Assembly: GCF_943734655.1 (NCBI RefSeq)
Contig: NC_071354.1
Coordinates: 38,031,347 to 38,095,346 of the forward strand
DNA length: 64,000 bases
Direction of reading: 5' to 3'
DNA from: Sabethes cyaneus
Lineage: Eukaryota; Arthropoda; Insecta; Diptera; Culicidae
Position 1 is the stretch's first letter, and the number at the start of each line of letters is the position of its first letter. Below, piece by piece: positions 1 to 12,061 of the stretch. The position numbers were made by a program, and so were the translations under genes. The notes under the pieces are model-generated. The model did no database searches and was not told where the DNA came from. It saw only the letters and a list, made by a program, of their open reading frames with translations.

Positions 1-1275
1 TTGCAACGGAAATTTCCATGACTTAATCCATCACCACTACAACAGAAGAGATGAAGGGTGGGTAATTTTCAAAAAAGCTGCTTGTTTCACAAATATATCA
101 AAAAATGTTGAGCATCCCTTTAGAACGCCGTTCACTGTCTTACCTGTGGACAGCTGAACTAAAAATATCCTACCTATGTTTCCTTGATTACCTTAACCCA
201 AGATCTGTTTACTCAGTGATTTCCATTAGTTATTTATTTGACTTCCACTTCATAATCGTAAGAGGGTGCATTCAACCAGCCATTGAACGTGAAAACGCCT
301 TGAATAGTTCAACTTATGGATTAACGCCCAGCTTTGAGAAGTAAACAAACTAGCAGATTTGATTACTCATTCGTCGTACACGAGGGGGCACGAGTCGTTT
401 ATCAGTTTGTTCCGAAAGAATACTGGCTGACCTCGTAACATTCTCGCATACCCCACTATCTACTGCGACTTAATTTATATCACTCACGCAATGTTTGTGC
501 GTATCTGTTCAATGTATGCTAGTTGAGCATAAGCCATATGGCAGGTTTCCTATTCACGCAGCGCATGACATAAGCCAACGTTTTTTTTCTTCTCAAAGTC
601 CCTCACACCCTCACTGCACGTGGTGTCGGTTTCGAGTAGGTATACATGTCGACGATTGCCGAGCCCGGGACGGGCCTCCAATGCTGTTGGCATTAGCGAT
701 CACAGGCCTTTAATTTCTGGAAATTTCTTCTCGCTTCTAGTCTTTTTATTTTTCTTCGCTCGCACATTGCAGCCCCTTTTGGCGGTGCAGCATAGACCGA
801 CCAATACATATGTTCAACAGTGTGTAGCATTATTGCTATGTTGAGAGACGCCGATCGCATGGGTTTGTCGTGTCCCGGCTTTACGAATGCGTACCCTAGG
901 CGAGGTGGCGTGATTTTCTATCCACCAATACCAACGAAGAGCAACATCGGATGATGTCGATGGTGAAACAGACGTTAGGAAATCGACCCTCCGATATTTA
1001 TGCTGCTTATGCTTTGTCTGCTTCGTTGCAGTTTTTGGAGGCTCGTTTGCTGGGAGAAAAAGGTGTGTCCGTGACGTCAACCACGGACGTCTTACCACTG
1101 ACCTACCGCCAAGGGCATCATAGGTTTAACGGTCGCACCGTAAGTGTGTTAGGGACTGGCGCGACTTTATGCTTTATGTCTTATGAATTTTTAATCGTTA
1201 TGGAAATTTCCCAAAAAGAGTCATTATATCGGAACATTAGTGTAATAATCGTTTTATTTTCTGTTTTGTTTTCAG
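1..1275 (+). other. Intron of the brummer lipase gene, upstream part
   Basis: The stretch ends in an acceptor (TTTTCAG at 1269-1275) just before the first lipase exon in the window. No exon encoding the glycine-rich loop or the GxSxG nucleophile elbow of patatin lipases is present, so the 5' coding exons lie before base 1. An open frame continues leftwards from 1275, but it carries low-complexity, non-conserved sequence and includes the pyrimidine tract, so I treat it as intron. No transposon was recognised here. Confidence 0.75.
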
Positions 1276-4200
1276 GTGAAATGACGTCTGACTTTTTCCG
1301 GGTTGTAAACGAAGCACGTAGCCACTCGCTGGGCCCATTCAGTCCTCGCTTCAATATTCAAACCTGCCTGCTGGAAGGCTTGCAAAAGTTCCTGCCAGAA
1401 GATGCACACGAACGCGTGAACGGCAAGCTGCACATTTCGCTTACCCGAGTTTATGACGGTAAAAACGTAATCGTATCGCAGTACAACAGTCGGGAGGATT
1501 TGCTCCAGGTAGGTCCTGCTAGCTGACTAAACTAGAATAAGAGAAACGGAACAGATTAATTTTAGCCAAGACACAAACTCTTGATCCTCTAGTACCTCTA
1601 ATTTAAGCCGTAAACTTTTTTCACAGCGGCACGACGCGGCGTCATGCCACCGTAAACCGTGCGTCTCCATAAACTTTCTTCTAATCCAATTCTATGTACC
1701 TTTCCTCAGGCTTTACTGTGCGCATGCTTCATTCCGGTATTTTCCGGCATACTGCCACCCCGGTTCCATGGGGTGCGCTACATGGACGGAGCCTTTTCGG
1801 ACAACCTACCGACGCTGGACGAGAACACTGTCACGGTGAGCCCGTTCTGTGGCGAATCGGACATCTGCCCGCGCGACAACAGTTCGCAGATGTTCCACGT
1901 CAATTGGGCCAACACCAGCATCGAGCTGTCCAAGCAGAACATTAACCGCTTCGGACGTATTTTGTTTCCACCGCGCCCGGAAATTCTGTCGTCCTTCTGC
2001 CAGCAAGGGTTCGACGATGCGCTGAATTTCCTACATCGAAATAATCTGATCAGTTGCACTCGGTGCTTGTCGGTGCAGTCGACTTTCTGCGTATCCGATC
2101 AGCCGACACAGTTGGAAGATCAGCTTTTGGAGGAGTACGATCCGGAGTGCAGTGAGTGCAAAGAATGCACCAAGCATCGAGAGAATGCCGTCAGCGGAAG
2201 CATGCCGGATACGGTGCTAACCGTTTTCCAGACCTACATGGACCAAGCGAACAAAGGATTAATGAACTGGATTTTCCGTCATCGCGGAGCCAAACTGCTA
2301 AAGGCACTTTCACTACCGGCCACTTTACCTGCAGACATCGTGTGCGCCACATTAACGAAGTAAGTTTTCCGTTTTTATCTTTCGTCTCCAGTCTTGTGTG
2401 TCCTAGGGTCATATGTTGTTGTTTACCTGATAAAAAACAAAAACTCGTCTCGAGTTGTCTGGGTTGCGTGTCTACCATTTCGACGATATTTGTCCATCTG
2501 TGAGTGATATATTGTACACGCTTGTACTAACATTGCAACCGACTAATCGTAGCACCGTCGGTTCGGACGTTGAGCAACGTCAGTTTCAGTACAAGGTTCT
2601 GGGTAACATAATCTGCCCACCGGCCAATGACGTGCGGGCTGGCGAAACGTTCAATCCAAACTGCGTACGGTGCCTTGCACGTAGGCAGCGGGCACTGGTC
2701 AATAGTAGAAGCACTGTGCACATCCTTCTCGACAGACAGCCGAGAATGCCTTCGGTGACGATAATCCGGAGCCTAGAAATGAAACTTCAACGGTAAGGAG
2801 GTGTTGCGGCACAATTTTCTCTGGGTTGCGCTTTTGTCTCTGTGTGATGTCTGATGTCCCGTTTTTGTAGGGTGGTGGTACTGGTTTTCTCCTACAGTAG
2901 GTTGGATTTTACTGCGATTTTTCCAGGTGATTAATTTGTTTTGGGGTCAGGAAGTTTGTAGCAAAATTTCTTCTATGAACAGACAATGTATTGCTTTATT
3001 GGTGATTGTTATAAATAAACATGTACAAAGTAAATAAATTATAAACAATTATTTTTTATAACGGAACGGCAAATGAAAGTGATGAAACAAAGGTGTTGAT
3101 AGTATCCCATGGGAGACAAGGTGTGAAAGGGACAGAGCGGAAAATTTTATGATTCATTGAAGCAACACTTATTAAGTTTTTCCCTTTTACTTTTACGTTA
3201 TACAAACATAATAAGCGTTGTTTCAATGACCCTCTCTCAGCTAATTCTACGCGCTTTCTTCTTCATGCATTGTCGCCTCTGAAATACTACCAACACCTTT
3301 GTTTCATTACTTTCTTCTACCGTTCCCTCCTTCGATTGTAAAAAACTACCGCTATTAAAAATTAATTAAATGCCTGACCTCATTACAAATACGAGGTTAG
3401 TTTATAAATAATTATGTTGACCTGATGTTGAGTTTCTTGTTATTTGTAATCTCGAAAAATGGTACTAATTTCCTATAGATAATCATTAGTTCGTCATTTA
3501 TTGATGGCATTTGGAATCTTGATCCTAAGTAAAACAATAAATTTCACTCAATTTTGAGTGGTTGCATTGCTCCACATGTGGCAAACGTTCATCAACAAGA
3601 GAAGTTTGAAAATAAAGCATTGGAAATTCTTCTTAGTGAAGATTCGTGCTAAATGCAAGATGTCCCTGTGAAAAGAAAAACCAGTTTCACGGTTCTGGAG
3701 TACTCCTCTTTTCCGTACACTGGAGCATGGTCAACGCTAGTATTATTGGCAGCATCGTTTGAGGGCTAATAAATCTTTAAGGGTTAATAAATAAAGCAAG
3801 GTAAAATGCTTGGCTTGTGTCGGGATCCAAAATGCTTTTAGGGTTTTAAAAATGCTAAAAGGAAATTTAAATCAATTCCGCAATGCTGACAATCAAAGAG
3901 TGAAGTAGAATCGTACGATTTCTTCGGACAATCGTCTGATGCAGAACTGAACTTATGCTTCTGGACCGGGTGGCATTCCTATTGTCCTCCGCCTAGTAGC
4001 AACTGGATTCTACAAGCCAGGAAGCATGGTTTTATCACCGTTTGACAGTAATTGAAGCTAGAACACAAGCTGATATCATCTATACGGATTATACGGAGCT
4101 ATGGTTTCTTCGGAAAAGTTTTAGTTAATCTTATTGCAAAAATATTTGCTGAAGTTACCATTTTACTAATTATCACAGTTTTTGAGATATTAGGCGTAAT

Positions 4201-7200
4201 TTATGGCAGTATCCAAAACCTCAATTTTATCAGTATATATTCAAAACTATGCAATTTAGACAACAGTAATATTCTACAGATTTGTGAATATCATAAAAAT
4301 ATACCAATTTGCAGAAGACCGCGAGCTTGTATCTTCAACTCAGACTGAGTTACTGAAAGATTTAGTGTAAAAATGGCACTTTTTGTACTTGTATACCGCT
4401 GAAAAGTCGCAAAATACAGCTGCAAAATGGTGTATTTTTATGATATTCATAAATCTGTAGAACATTGTATAGTTTTAAAATTATACCGATACAATTGATT
4501 TTTAGGGGTCTATCATAGATGCCGCCTAATATCTCAAAAACTGTGCTACAGTAATGTTCCGATTTTTGAAATTTGTTCAAAATTCAAGACTTAAGACCTT
4601 GCAATATCGAAGACTTCTACTAAAAATTAAATTGTAACCCTCTATTGGTCAACCGAAAACTCAATGAACCGGGCACAGCACATTGGTTCAAAACCTTTTT
4701 TGGTGCGTCTTAGCTTTGAGCGGGAAAACTTGGTTTTAGGTTTATGGAACCTTTGGAAGAGTTTCTTAAAATTAAAAGTTCTATCGTCCAGCGGTATTCA
4801 AATTTTTAATGTTGGATTATTAAAAGTACAATAAAAAAAATATTTTTCTTCAGTTTCAATATAACACATTGATGTGTTCTGCGAAGTTTTACAGCATATT
4901 ATTACAAGAAATTTTGCTGAACACAGCAACCTCCTATCTCTTCAGCAAAGATAGAAAAATCCTATTTCTCAGATATGAAAAATCGTTGACCAGAAAACTT
5001 ATTCCCGCCATTTGTTGGTCGTCTGCAACGGCGAAAAGTTCAACTTTTACCTCGTTGCATGTGTTATTATCGTATTAACAGGACAAGAAAATATAATAAA
5101 TTCTTCAATTGTTGCGTGTACCTTAAAAGAACCGATTGTTTGATTATCATAACTCCAGCTTGCAATAAACTTGCACTAACGCACTTAACGTAATTTTCTT
5201 TTCGGTAAATTGAAGTACAGATAACCGCAAACTGGGCACGGCTTGTTGCAACGAACCAACCGGAAAGCCTGCTATGCGATAGACGAAGATGTTCGTGTAT
5301 AGTCATGAGTCACGATGAAATACCAGTCCAGGTGACCAGCTGCAAGCAACGTGGGATAATTCTGGTCTTTTTGTTGTCGTGAGCAGCACTTCCGCAGTTA
5401 ATTATTCCATCACGGCAGCCAGCTGCAGCTTCAATAGTTTCCTTTCCTCAGCAGCCGATGAATACGACTGACCGGAAACTACAGACGTGCACGACTCGAG
5501 CGTGACTTTCGCTTGCCCTTGATGCTTTCTCCTTTGTCGCGTCCAGACATGCCAGTAAGATGTTGGCAGTAGCTCAGCTACCGTTTGAATAATGTTCGCT
5601 GGTTTACCTCGTGTTATGTACCAGAGCAAGCGACAAGAATTGGTTCCGCCTATTTTTCGTGGTTCGTCATTCCATCATCTACGTTGAAGAAAATGGAGTA
5701 TTTCAATTTTAGTCTAAACAATAGAGCAAAGTTACCAGTGAGCCGTTCAGCTTTTGCTGCCAAAGAACCAATACGCTACGTATTATTGTGGCATTGGTGA
5801 TGGATAGATTTGTGTTGCTAAAGAAAACCTAGTGAAAAGCCCTAAGTTCCATGTTCCCTAAGTTTCCTCAATTACCGAAAACCGTTCTTTTTAGAATGAA
5901 CAAATTCTTCTATGAAGATGCAAAAGATGTCACTAAAACTGCTTATACTAATACTGCTTATATGAGGATATAAAAGATTGTTGTTCTCCGCTGATCACAA
6001 TAAAGTTTATTGGACCAGTAATAATTATTACAACAAAACATTGGGCTTAGTTCTAATGTGTTTTCCTGCGCATTTATTGCGGCCAATAGTGTTTAATTTG
6101 GTTTTAATTGCTACCACTTGTTCACGGCAGACAAGTTTTCAATGTGACGATTATTGAAATTAAAATTGCTGTGGCACCGCTCGTGTTACCGTTGGTAGTA
6201 GATCACAATAAGGAATTATCAAGCCAATTATCAATCAACGAGAAAGGGTAGGATTACATTTAATTTTCTTGTAAATTTATTGTAGTAGAATTAAATAGAA
6301 TTTTCCATCAACTTTCTCGTTGGTTTCTGAATTGTATCAAAACTTATTCGAAAATAATTGTAAATTATTCCAACCTCAAAGCTCAAAATCTTCCAGATAT
6401 TTGGCAATGTGCCAGATTTCCGATCCACTGTCTTGCAAAAAGGTCATCATTTCTAATTTTGGACGAAATTTTGCATCTACGGTGAGCAAAAATAGCAAGA
6501 TTTTTTTCAGGAAAACGCCTCCGCATCGGACTAATTGACCGCCAGATTTTTGCCAGATACTTTTATTCGTGTTCTCCAGATTTTCGGGAAAAAACCTGTT
6601 GGCAACATTGCCTCCAAGGGGAGAATCGAGGAAAGTGGAACTTTTGTGAATGCTTCGTGGTATGAAATCGATGACATTCAACTCTCCTGATGTTTTTCAA
6701 ACGAATTGGTACTATTCAAGTTTATTTCCGGATCTTTGAGTTCATTTTGATTGGTTTGATTAGATTTTACTATGTATTTGAGGGTGTAAAATGGGCAAAA
6801 TAGACCACTGTTGCGTTTTGCACAGTATGTAGAGGATGGGATTCGATGCTCCTGATGTTTTAACAACAATTTGGAATCTGTTTGAGTTCATTTCACGGGC
6901 GGCAACGAAGTTTTTATGATTTGTGCGGATAAAAGGGCTAAATTTACACTTCCCGAAGTGTGAACAAGATGGGATCATCACCAATCGATTCCTTGCATTT
7001 TATTACATAGGAATAGGTAACTTGTAACTTGTTCCAAACTAGCGGCTTCTAATTATTGGGACTAGCAGCTCGATTTTGCCCATTGTGCACTGTGCAGTGG
7101 TTACCGTTGCTGGGAAAGATGGAGATCGATCATTAATCGTTTAACCAAGGTTATGTCCACGTTAAAGTCTAATCTCAAAACGACATTCCTGTTTAAGTTG

Positions 7201-10200
7201 AAGTCCAATTGCGAGCTTACGCCCTAGCTCAAGTTCAACCCCAAACCCCGGAATAGCGCAAAATTAAGTCTAAGTCTAAAACCAAATCTCCCAAATCTAA
7301 GCCCAAGCCCAAGCCTAGCCCAAATCCAACTCAAAGTCTAAGTCCAAATTCAAGTTCATGCTCGAGCCTGAGCCCAAGCCTGGGACCAAAAAGCAAAGGC
7401 CCAAGCCTAAATTCAGTTCGAAATCCAGACCCAAATTCAATCACAAGTCCAAATCCTAGCCTAAGCCAACACAGTTCAAGTCCAAGTCCACAACCAAATC
7501 CTAGTCCAAATTCTAGTCCAAGCCCAAGTTCCATAAAACCCCAAGCCCAAGTCCAGTCCAAGTCCGATTTCAAGTCCAAGTCCAAGTCCTAGTTCAGCCC
7601 AAAAAGCCTAACCCCAAGTCCAAAAGCAAATCTATGTCCAAATTCAAGTCCAAGTCCAAATAAAGGCGCAACCACAACCCCAAGTCTTAGTTCAAATTCT
7701 AGTCCATGCCTAATTCCAAATCCAAATCCAAATTTAAGTCCAAATCCAAATCCCAGAGATCCCCAAATCCAAGTCCAGTTCAAACCCGATTTCAAGTCCA
7801 TGCCTAAGGCTAAGCCCAAAAGCCTAAGTCTAAATTCAAATTCAAGTGCAAACCCAAATTAGCTATATCCTAAGCCCAATTCTTTGTCCAAATCTAAATT
7901 CAAGTCTAAGGTCAAATCCTGGAAAACCGTCAGCCCAAGTTCAAGCTCAGATCCAAGCCTAAGCCAAAGCCCCAAAAGTCAAAGTCCAAACTCAAGCCCA
8001 CGTCCAATCCTAAGTCCAAGTTCAATTCTAAGTCCAACTTTAAATCTATCTATCTATTTAAATTTAAATCTACAATTGATGGCCCATACGTAAAAATGCT
8101 AGAGAAGCTGAGTCTGTTCGATATTTATCCATTTAGAGATTTGTAGATAAACCTTGATTTGGTGAGACTGCAATCAGTTAGCATTAATCTATCAATAAAA
8201 AAACATCAAAAATAACAAATCATATTGATATTTCCATTTGTTTGACCGTTCATATTCAACGACATCCTTGTACATCCATCTCTCTCTAGTTTACAGTCAT
8301 GGGGGTACAGTCGTTATTGTTGCAACATTTCGTCTTCGTTCCAGTCGATTTGTTTTTAGATGTTGTGTCCTTGAAAATTGTACAAAACCATGCCAAACCC
8401 AAGCCCAAATTGAAACATTAAATGAGACCACACAACTGCTTCCCCGTCAGTCATTGTCATGTACAAATTTTTCACATAAAAATTTGAATGCGCGAAAGGA
8501 GTACGTTCAATTTAATACTAGATACTGTGTCAATCATTTACATTACCACAAAATTTAAATTGGCGTAAAACTTAAAATATTCGAAAATATTGATATTGTT
8601 TGAACAAATTTTGTTTTCGATTTTATCTTCTATTTTTTTCTAAACTGACCAAACCTCACTAACTTTCTACGGTTTCACATCTTGTAAATATTCCATTCCA
8701 TTCTATTGTGTTTGTTTTTTGACTTCCGAAACTATAATTTTGTATTCCTTTACGCTTTCAGGCTAATAGTGGCAACTCCCGCAATAGGCAGCCAGCTGTG
8801 GTCGGTCAGCCAATTCGCCCTGAAGACGCTCAACACCATCCTGATTAAAATGCGCGTACGCCATCAGGTATGATCCTTCACTACAAAATATTTTTTACAG
8901 AACTCAACAACATGAACTTTCTTATCCGTTACAGCTCAGCGCCAATCTGCAATACCAAATAGCTTACACCGAATACTCCGGTAGCACGCGAGGGCAACGT
9001 CACAGCCATCTGGGCGGATCGTTGCTGGACCTGCGACGAGACAATGCAAATGAACTGGTTTCGGTCATAACCGGCGAAAACAACAATGAGATAGTCGATC
9101 TTCAGCATATCCACAACCACCAATCACAACTGAAGGGATACGACCCGACGCACCACGAGGAAGACCATCCGGATTGCGATTCCTTCAATCACATACTGCA
9201 GGCCATTTCTCACCACGATGCAATGTATGCGTACTACTACATGGACGATAACAACGAGGTAAGCCGCTCGGCTGCTGTGAACCATAAACTGTCAATAACA
9301 ATCAACAATTCGTTGAAGGTTAAGGTGACGGAAATCTTCGACATGACGGAGGACGCCAGTCCGGCCATCCAAACGGTGCAGGAGCGAGAGCTGAACCAAC
9401 AGCTGGAATTCGATAACGATTGGGAAACGACACAGCCAGGTATGGACGATCTGGATCAGGCGCGAAAAATGCATAGTTGGGCATCATCGATGATTCAGTG
9501 TGTATGTTATCACTTTCATCTCATCTCTCATTCTCATGGCACTAACTTCGTAGCTTGTGATAGTAGCTTTGTTTAACCTCTCTACTAAACCATTATTTTC
9601 TACTCTTCTGGATTTTATTTTTCACGATATTTTGGTTTAATGTTCGTGAACTAATTTGATTTTGTGAACAAAGCTAGTTCTTTTCTTTGTTTTCCAAGTT
9701 TTTTTTTCAATTCTGTACGAAGCTTAGCAGTTTACGATCTACAAAAAAATCGTGCTCAGCCAATGTAAAAGTGATCACTTTTCATGTATAACGACAATTG
9801 GACTTGAAAAATTGTGCGATTGGTGAAAACAAACAAATTTTTCAACAGTTTGGATCGTATTATAAGTGTTATTTTCAAAAAAGTGGACCGTCTAATTGTT
9901 GCATGCATGGTTTGTTGTGATACAAAAAGCCTTCGATTGGAACAAAAGCTTTCACGTATTTTTTACAGATTGTGAAAGGCGAACTAACGTGCGATGCATA
10001 TAATGATTCGACACATCAAGCAAAGCGCAAAAGGAAGGATCATTCACACCACTAGGAAAGATACATTTAACTGTTTGATTTGTATGTTTGTGTGTTAAAG
10101 TTAGTTCAATTTACCTCGTTAGTGTACGGCATCTAACCTTTCCCAAACCGGTATCTTTCAGATTTCCTCTTTAACGACTCATCGTACACCGGAGACAATA

Positions 10201-10553
10201 TGATTGATCTAGATGACATATTTGATCCGATGCTCTACGCGAATTATCCGCCCCAGCACCAGCAGCATCACCATCATCTGCAGCAGCAGCAGCATCACTA
10301 TCCGGCGCAATACCAGTCACCTTTCCCGCAGCCGCAGCAGCTACTCGACGGCAGTACCCGGACTCTTCCCGGACTACAGTGGCAGTGTTCCCAGATCCAG
10401 ATCGAAGAACTGCCGTCGGCTGACGGCTACGACGACGACGAAACCTACCTGCAACCGGAAGCTGACCAGCAGCAGGCGTTGATTTCGGAGGCGGCAGCAT
10501 TGTTGCTGGGTAAACCGCAATCTTCGTCGGCCTATTCGCTTACGGAGGTGTGA
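1276..10553 (+). CDS. bmm: Brummer/ATGL-type patatin-like triacylglycerol lipase (partial, spliced)
   Basis: This lipase hydrolyses stored triacylglycerol at the lipid-droplet surface (PNPLA2/brummer family). Coding exons read 1276-1508, 1710-2359, 8762-8867, 8935-9499 and 10162-10553 (stop TGA 10551-10553). All junctions are GT-AG and the phases match. The N-terminal part with the catalytic serine lies outside the window. The catalytic aspartate is seen in YMDGAFSDNLP (Asp codon 1785-1787). Other family signatures are LCACFIPVFSG, RFHGVRYMDGA and NINRFGRILFPPRP. The last exon encodes a Gln/His-rich tract (about 10251-10350) and an acidic C-terminus. The five exons give about 648 residues, longer than Drosophila brummer as I recall it. 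An extra 80-codon exon may be inserted at 2553-2792. Intron 3 is nearly 6 kb and packed with repeats. I am confident of the family; the C-terminal exon joins are slightly less certain. Confidence 0.9.
2553..2792 (+). CDS. Candidate 80-codon cassette exon of brummer
   Basis: The segment is open for 240 bases, preceded by a plausible acceptor (ACTAATCGTAG ending 2552) and followed by a donor (GTAAGG at 2793). The upstream exon ends with two bases of a codon and this segment begins with the third; it also leaves two bases that the 8762 exon completes. It can therefore be included or skipped without changing frame: skipping gives Lys at the joint, inclusion gives Asn-(79 residues)-Arg. Its composition looks coding, and the peptide has a small Cys cluster (IICPPAND, then NCVRCLARRQ). 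I do not recognise a domain. It could instead be a chance open frame, but phase match on both sides plus both splice signals argue against that. Confidence 0.5.
3040..3354. mobile_element. MITE-like inverted-repeat element in brummer intron 3
   Basis: The left arm around 3063-3106 (ATGAAACAAAGGTGTTGATA core) is the reverse complement of the right arm around 3282-3330, with few mismatches over about 45 bases. The right outer end reads CTACCGCTA. A related arm lies at 32845-32965, so this is a dispersed family. No coding capacity is seen. Target duplication was not resolved. Confidence 0.6.
4100..4620. repeat. Palindromic element, two ~170-bp inverted arms
   Basis: The arm at about 4155-4325 and the arm at about 4392-4565 are imperfect reverse complements. 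Both contain CACAGTTTTTGAGATATTAGG and ATGAATATCATAAAAATA-like segments. Each arm reads open on its own strand and yields similar peptides (FEILGxIY, QIxEYHKNxPxC), which is a by-product of the palindrome and not evidence of a gene. It is probably a MITE. Confidence 0.6.
4715..4995 (+). repeat. Dispersed repeat, copy 1
   Basis: A reverse-complement copy lies at about 36515-36785. Shared landmarks are a segment about an AACACATTGATGTGTT palindrome, a TATCTCTTCAGCAAAGATAG-like palindromic patch and a run reading AAACTCTTCCAAAGGTT in the second copy. The family is not identified. Confidence 0.6.
5328..5550 (-). pseudogene. Histone H2A pseudogene
   Basis: Read on the minus strand from an ATG at 5550-5548, the sequence encodes MSGRDKGESIKGKRKSRSS, then RARL, a stop, FPVSRIHRLLRKGNY, then a deletion of about a dozen codons (the SKRVGAGAP region) with a frame change. 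LAAVME, a stop, LTAEVL and finally AHDNKKTRIIPRCLQL follow. This matches the histone fold of H2A in order, with in-frame stops, two internal deletions (also the ELAGNA region) and at least one frameshift. It lies antisense inside brummer intron 3. It has no intron, as expected of a replication-dependent histone, so I cannot tell a retrocopy from a displaced genomic copy. It cannot make a functional histone. Confidence 0.85.
5560..7230. other. Intron 3 of brummer, no recognised feature
   Basis: This is AT-rich intron sequence with short open frames lacking coding character. A loose repeat of the phrase CTCCTGATGTTTT occurs near 6684 and 6850. I see no gene. Confidence 0.6.
7240..8060. repeat. 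Degenerate hexamer minisatellite (CCAAGT/CCAAAT)
   Basis: About 800 bases are built from variants of a six-base unit: AAGTCC, AAGCCC, AAATCC, AAGCCT. The array is strongly strand-asymmetric (C/A-rich on +). It lacks stops over long distances on both strands, giving false frames such as a Leu/Gly/Phe-rich peptide on minus and a Ser/Pro/Lys-rich peptide on plus. It lies about 700 bases before the 8762 exon of brummer. Confidence 0.85.
8061..8761 (+). other. End of brummer intron 3
   Basis: No gene or known repeat was recognised. The acceptor TTTCAG ends at 8761, directly before the exon that resumes the lipase frame. Confidence 0.6.
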
Positions 10554-11460
10554 GCAAGCGCGAGGCCCTGTCAAGCATTCCGACTCCTCTCTTAGTGAAA
10601 CAGTACCGCTCACATAACCAGTCTGTGATGCGAGTTACGTTGATATTAGAAAAGAACCGTACAGTTACCATTGCATGCTAGTGACCCGAATAATGGTGTG
10701 CTATTTTATTCTCTCTGTTTTTTGTTTGTAGTTGTGCGTGTGTGACCTTCTGTTAGGTATGTATGATGGAATCAAACGATGTAAAGTGCGAGGACCGTGC
10801 ATTCTCAGTATGTTAGGGCAATTTTTATCAAATATTTAACCAAAAAAATAAGAACAGAATAGGCAGGAACCTATGCAAAACTGAACTTTTACAGCAAAGA
10901 TTTGCTTTATTGTTATACTGTTCAGGACAAGTTCCACGCTTAGCGAAACCCAATTATGACCATTTTAGCTATTCGATTATATCATAGAGTAAACGTTCTA
11001 ATCAAAACTATCAGTTTTAGAACCGTATTTGTTTTAGCGAACTGATTGTGATGTTTTTAAGTAGAATACAATATCGTAGGAAAAAAAAAAGAAAGAAATC
11101 AAGTGACGATAAGCAGTGTGAAAAACGAAGGGGCAACGCATTGAAAGGTTTTCCTGGCTGTGCAATAAGAAAATGTTTCTTCAATCGAAGCCGATTGACA
11201 CCGTTCCACTGTTGTACCTTGTTGGCTTAGAGGGACTGAACTATCTCGGTTAGCGAAGAGTAATCTAAGTGTTTTTTTTAAATTTTGTGTCCTTTGACAT
11301 TATCTTTCCGATGTTTTACCTTGAAAATAGCTTAGATAATAATGTGGAAAAGTTTCCATCTAGAAACCAAACGCCCATACTATTTATCATCGACTACAGT
11401 AGTGTAACCGAAGCTCCTATATTTATAAACGATATTTTAAAGAACAATAAAAGGTTTTAA
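10554..11460 (+). other. Brummer 3' untranslated region
   Basis: About 900 bases of non-coding, AT-rich sequence follow the TGA stop at 10551 and reach a canonical poly(A) signal at 11446. No transposon sequence is seen in it. Confidence 0.6.
11446..11451 (+). terminator. Poly(A) signal of brummer
   Basis: AATAAA lies in the context AACAATAAAAGG, about 890 bases after the stop codon. It is the first canonical hexamer in a suitable context that I found after the stop. Confidence 0.5.
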
Positions 11461-12061
11461 ATGTATTTAATTACCTGTGTATTATTTCTCAATTGGATGT
11501 GCTGCAAATGCAAATCTATACCACTTTCGAATTTTCGTTTGCTGGCTTGTTCTTCGCAATATATTAAGACAATGGCAACATAAAATGTATATAAATAAGG
11601 CCCAAAACAACCGTAAAAAACAAAATAAAAGGTACTAATAAAATGAAATATGTATGAATGGAATGTTTTCCGGGATTAGGATGCCAATGAAAATTATTTT
11701 GGTAACACGAATTCTGTACGTTACACCTCCTCCTTTTGAAAAAATGGTGTAATGAAATGAAATTATTTGGATTTATTAGGAATAGAGTATAACTGATGAT
11801 TATTTCAGTATTCTTTTTTTTATTCTATATTAGAGAGGTTTTCAGCCTGCGGCTGGTTCGCCTTTTATTTCAGTATTCTTTATAATGTACCAAATTTCTA
11901 TTTTCTCTGTGTTTAACAGATCTATTTTATGTAAATATGCAATGTATATATGTATAGTATAGCGATTGTCCTACGTTGGTTCATCACATGACTGTCTCGC
12001 TGGAAGACTTGCAACACCGGCGTTTTTGAAATAGCTAGATTGTTATAGCTCATTGTTGTCT
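11461..12061. other. Intergenic, no recognised gene
   Basis: AT-rich spacer after the brummer poly(A) signal. A short patch near 11832-11862 (GAGAGGTTTTCAGCCTGCGG) resembles a phrase common in mosquito repeats, but I cannot place it. Confidence 0.5.

Noticed and set aside
951..1275. In-frame 5' extension of the first lipase exon
   Set aside because: The frame runs through a pyrimidine tract and a good acceptor and has no patatin motifs; it is intron.
7331..7819. Minus-strand Leu/Gly/Phe-rich open frames
   Set aside because: They are produced by the hexamer array, which lacks stop trinucleotides in several phases.
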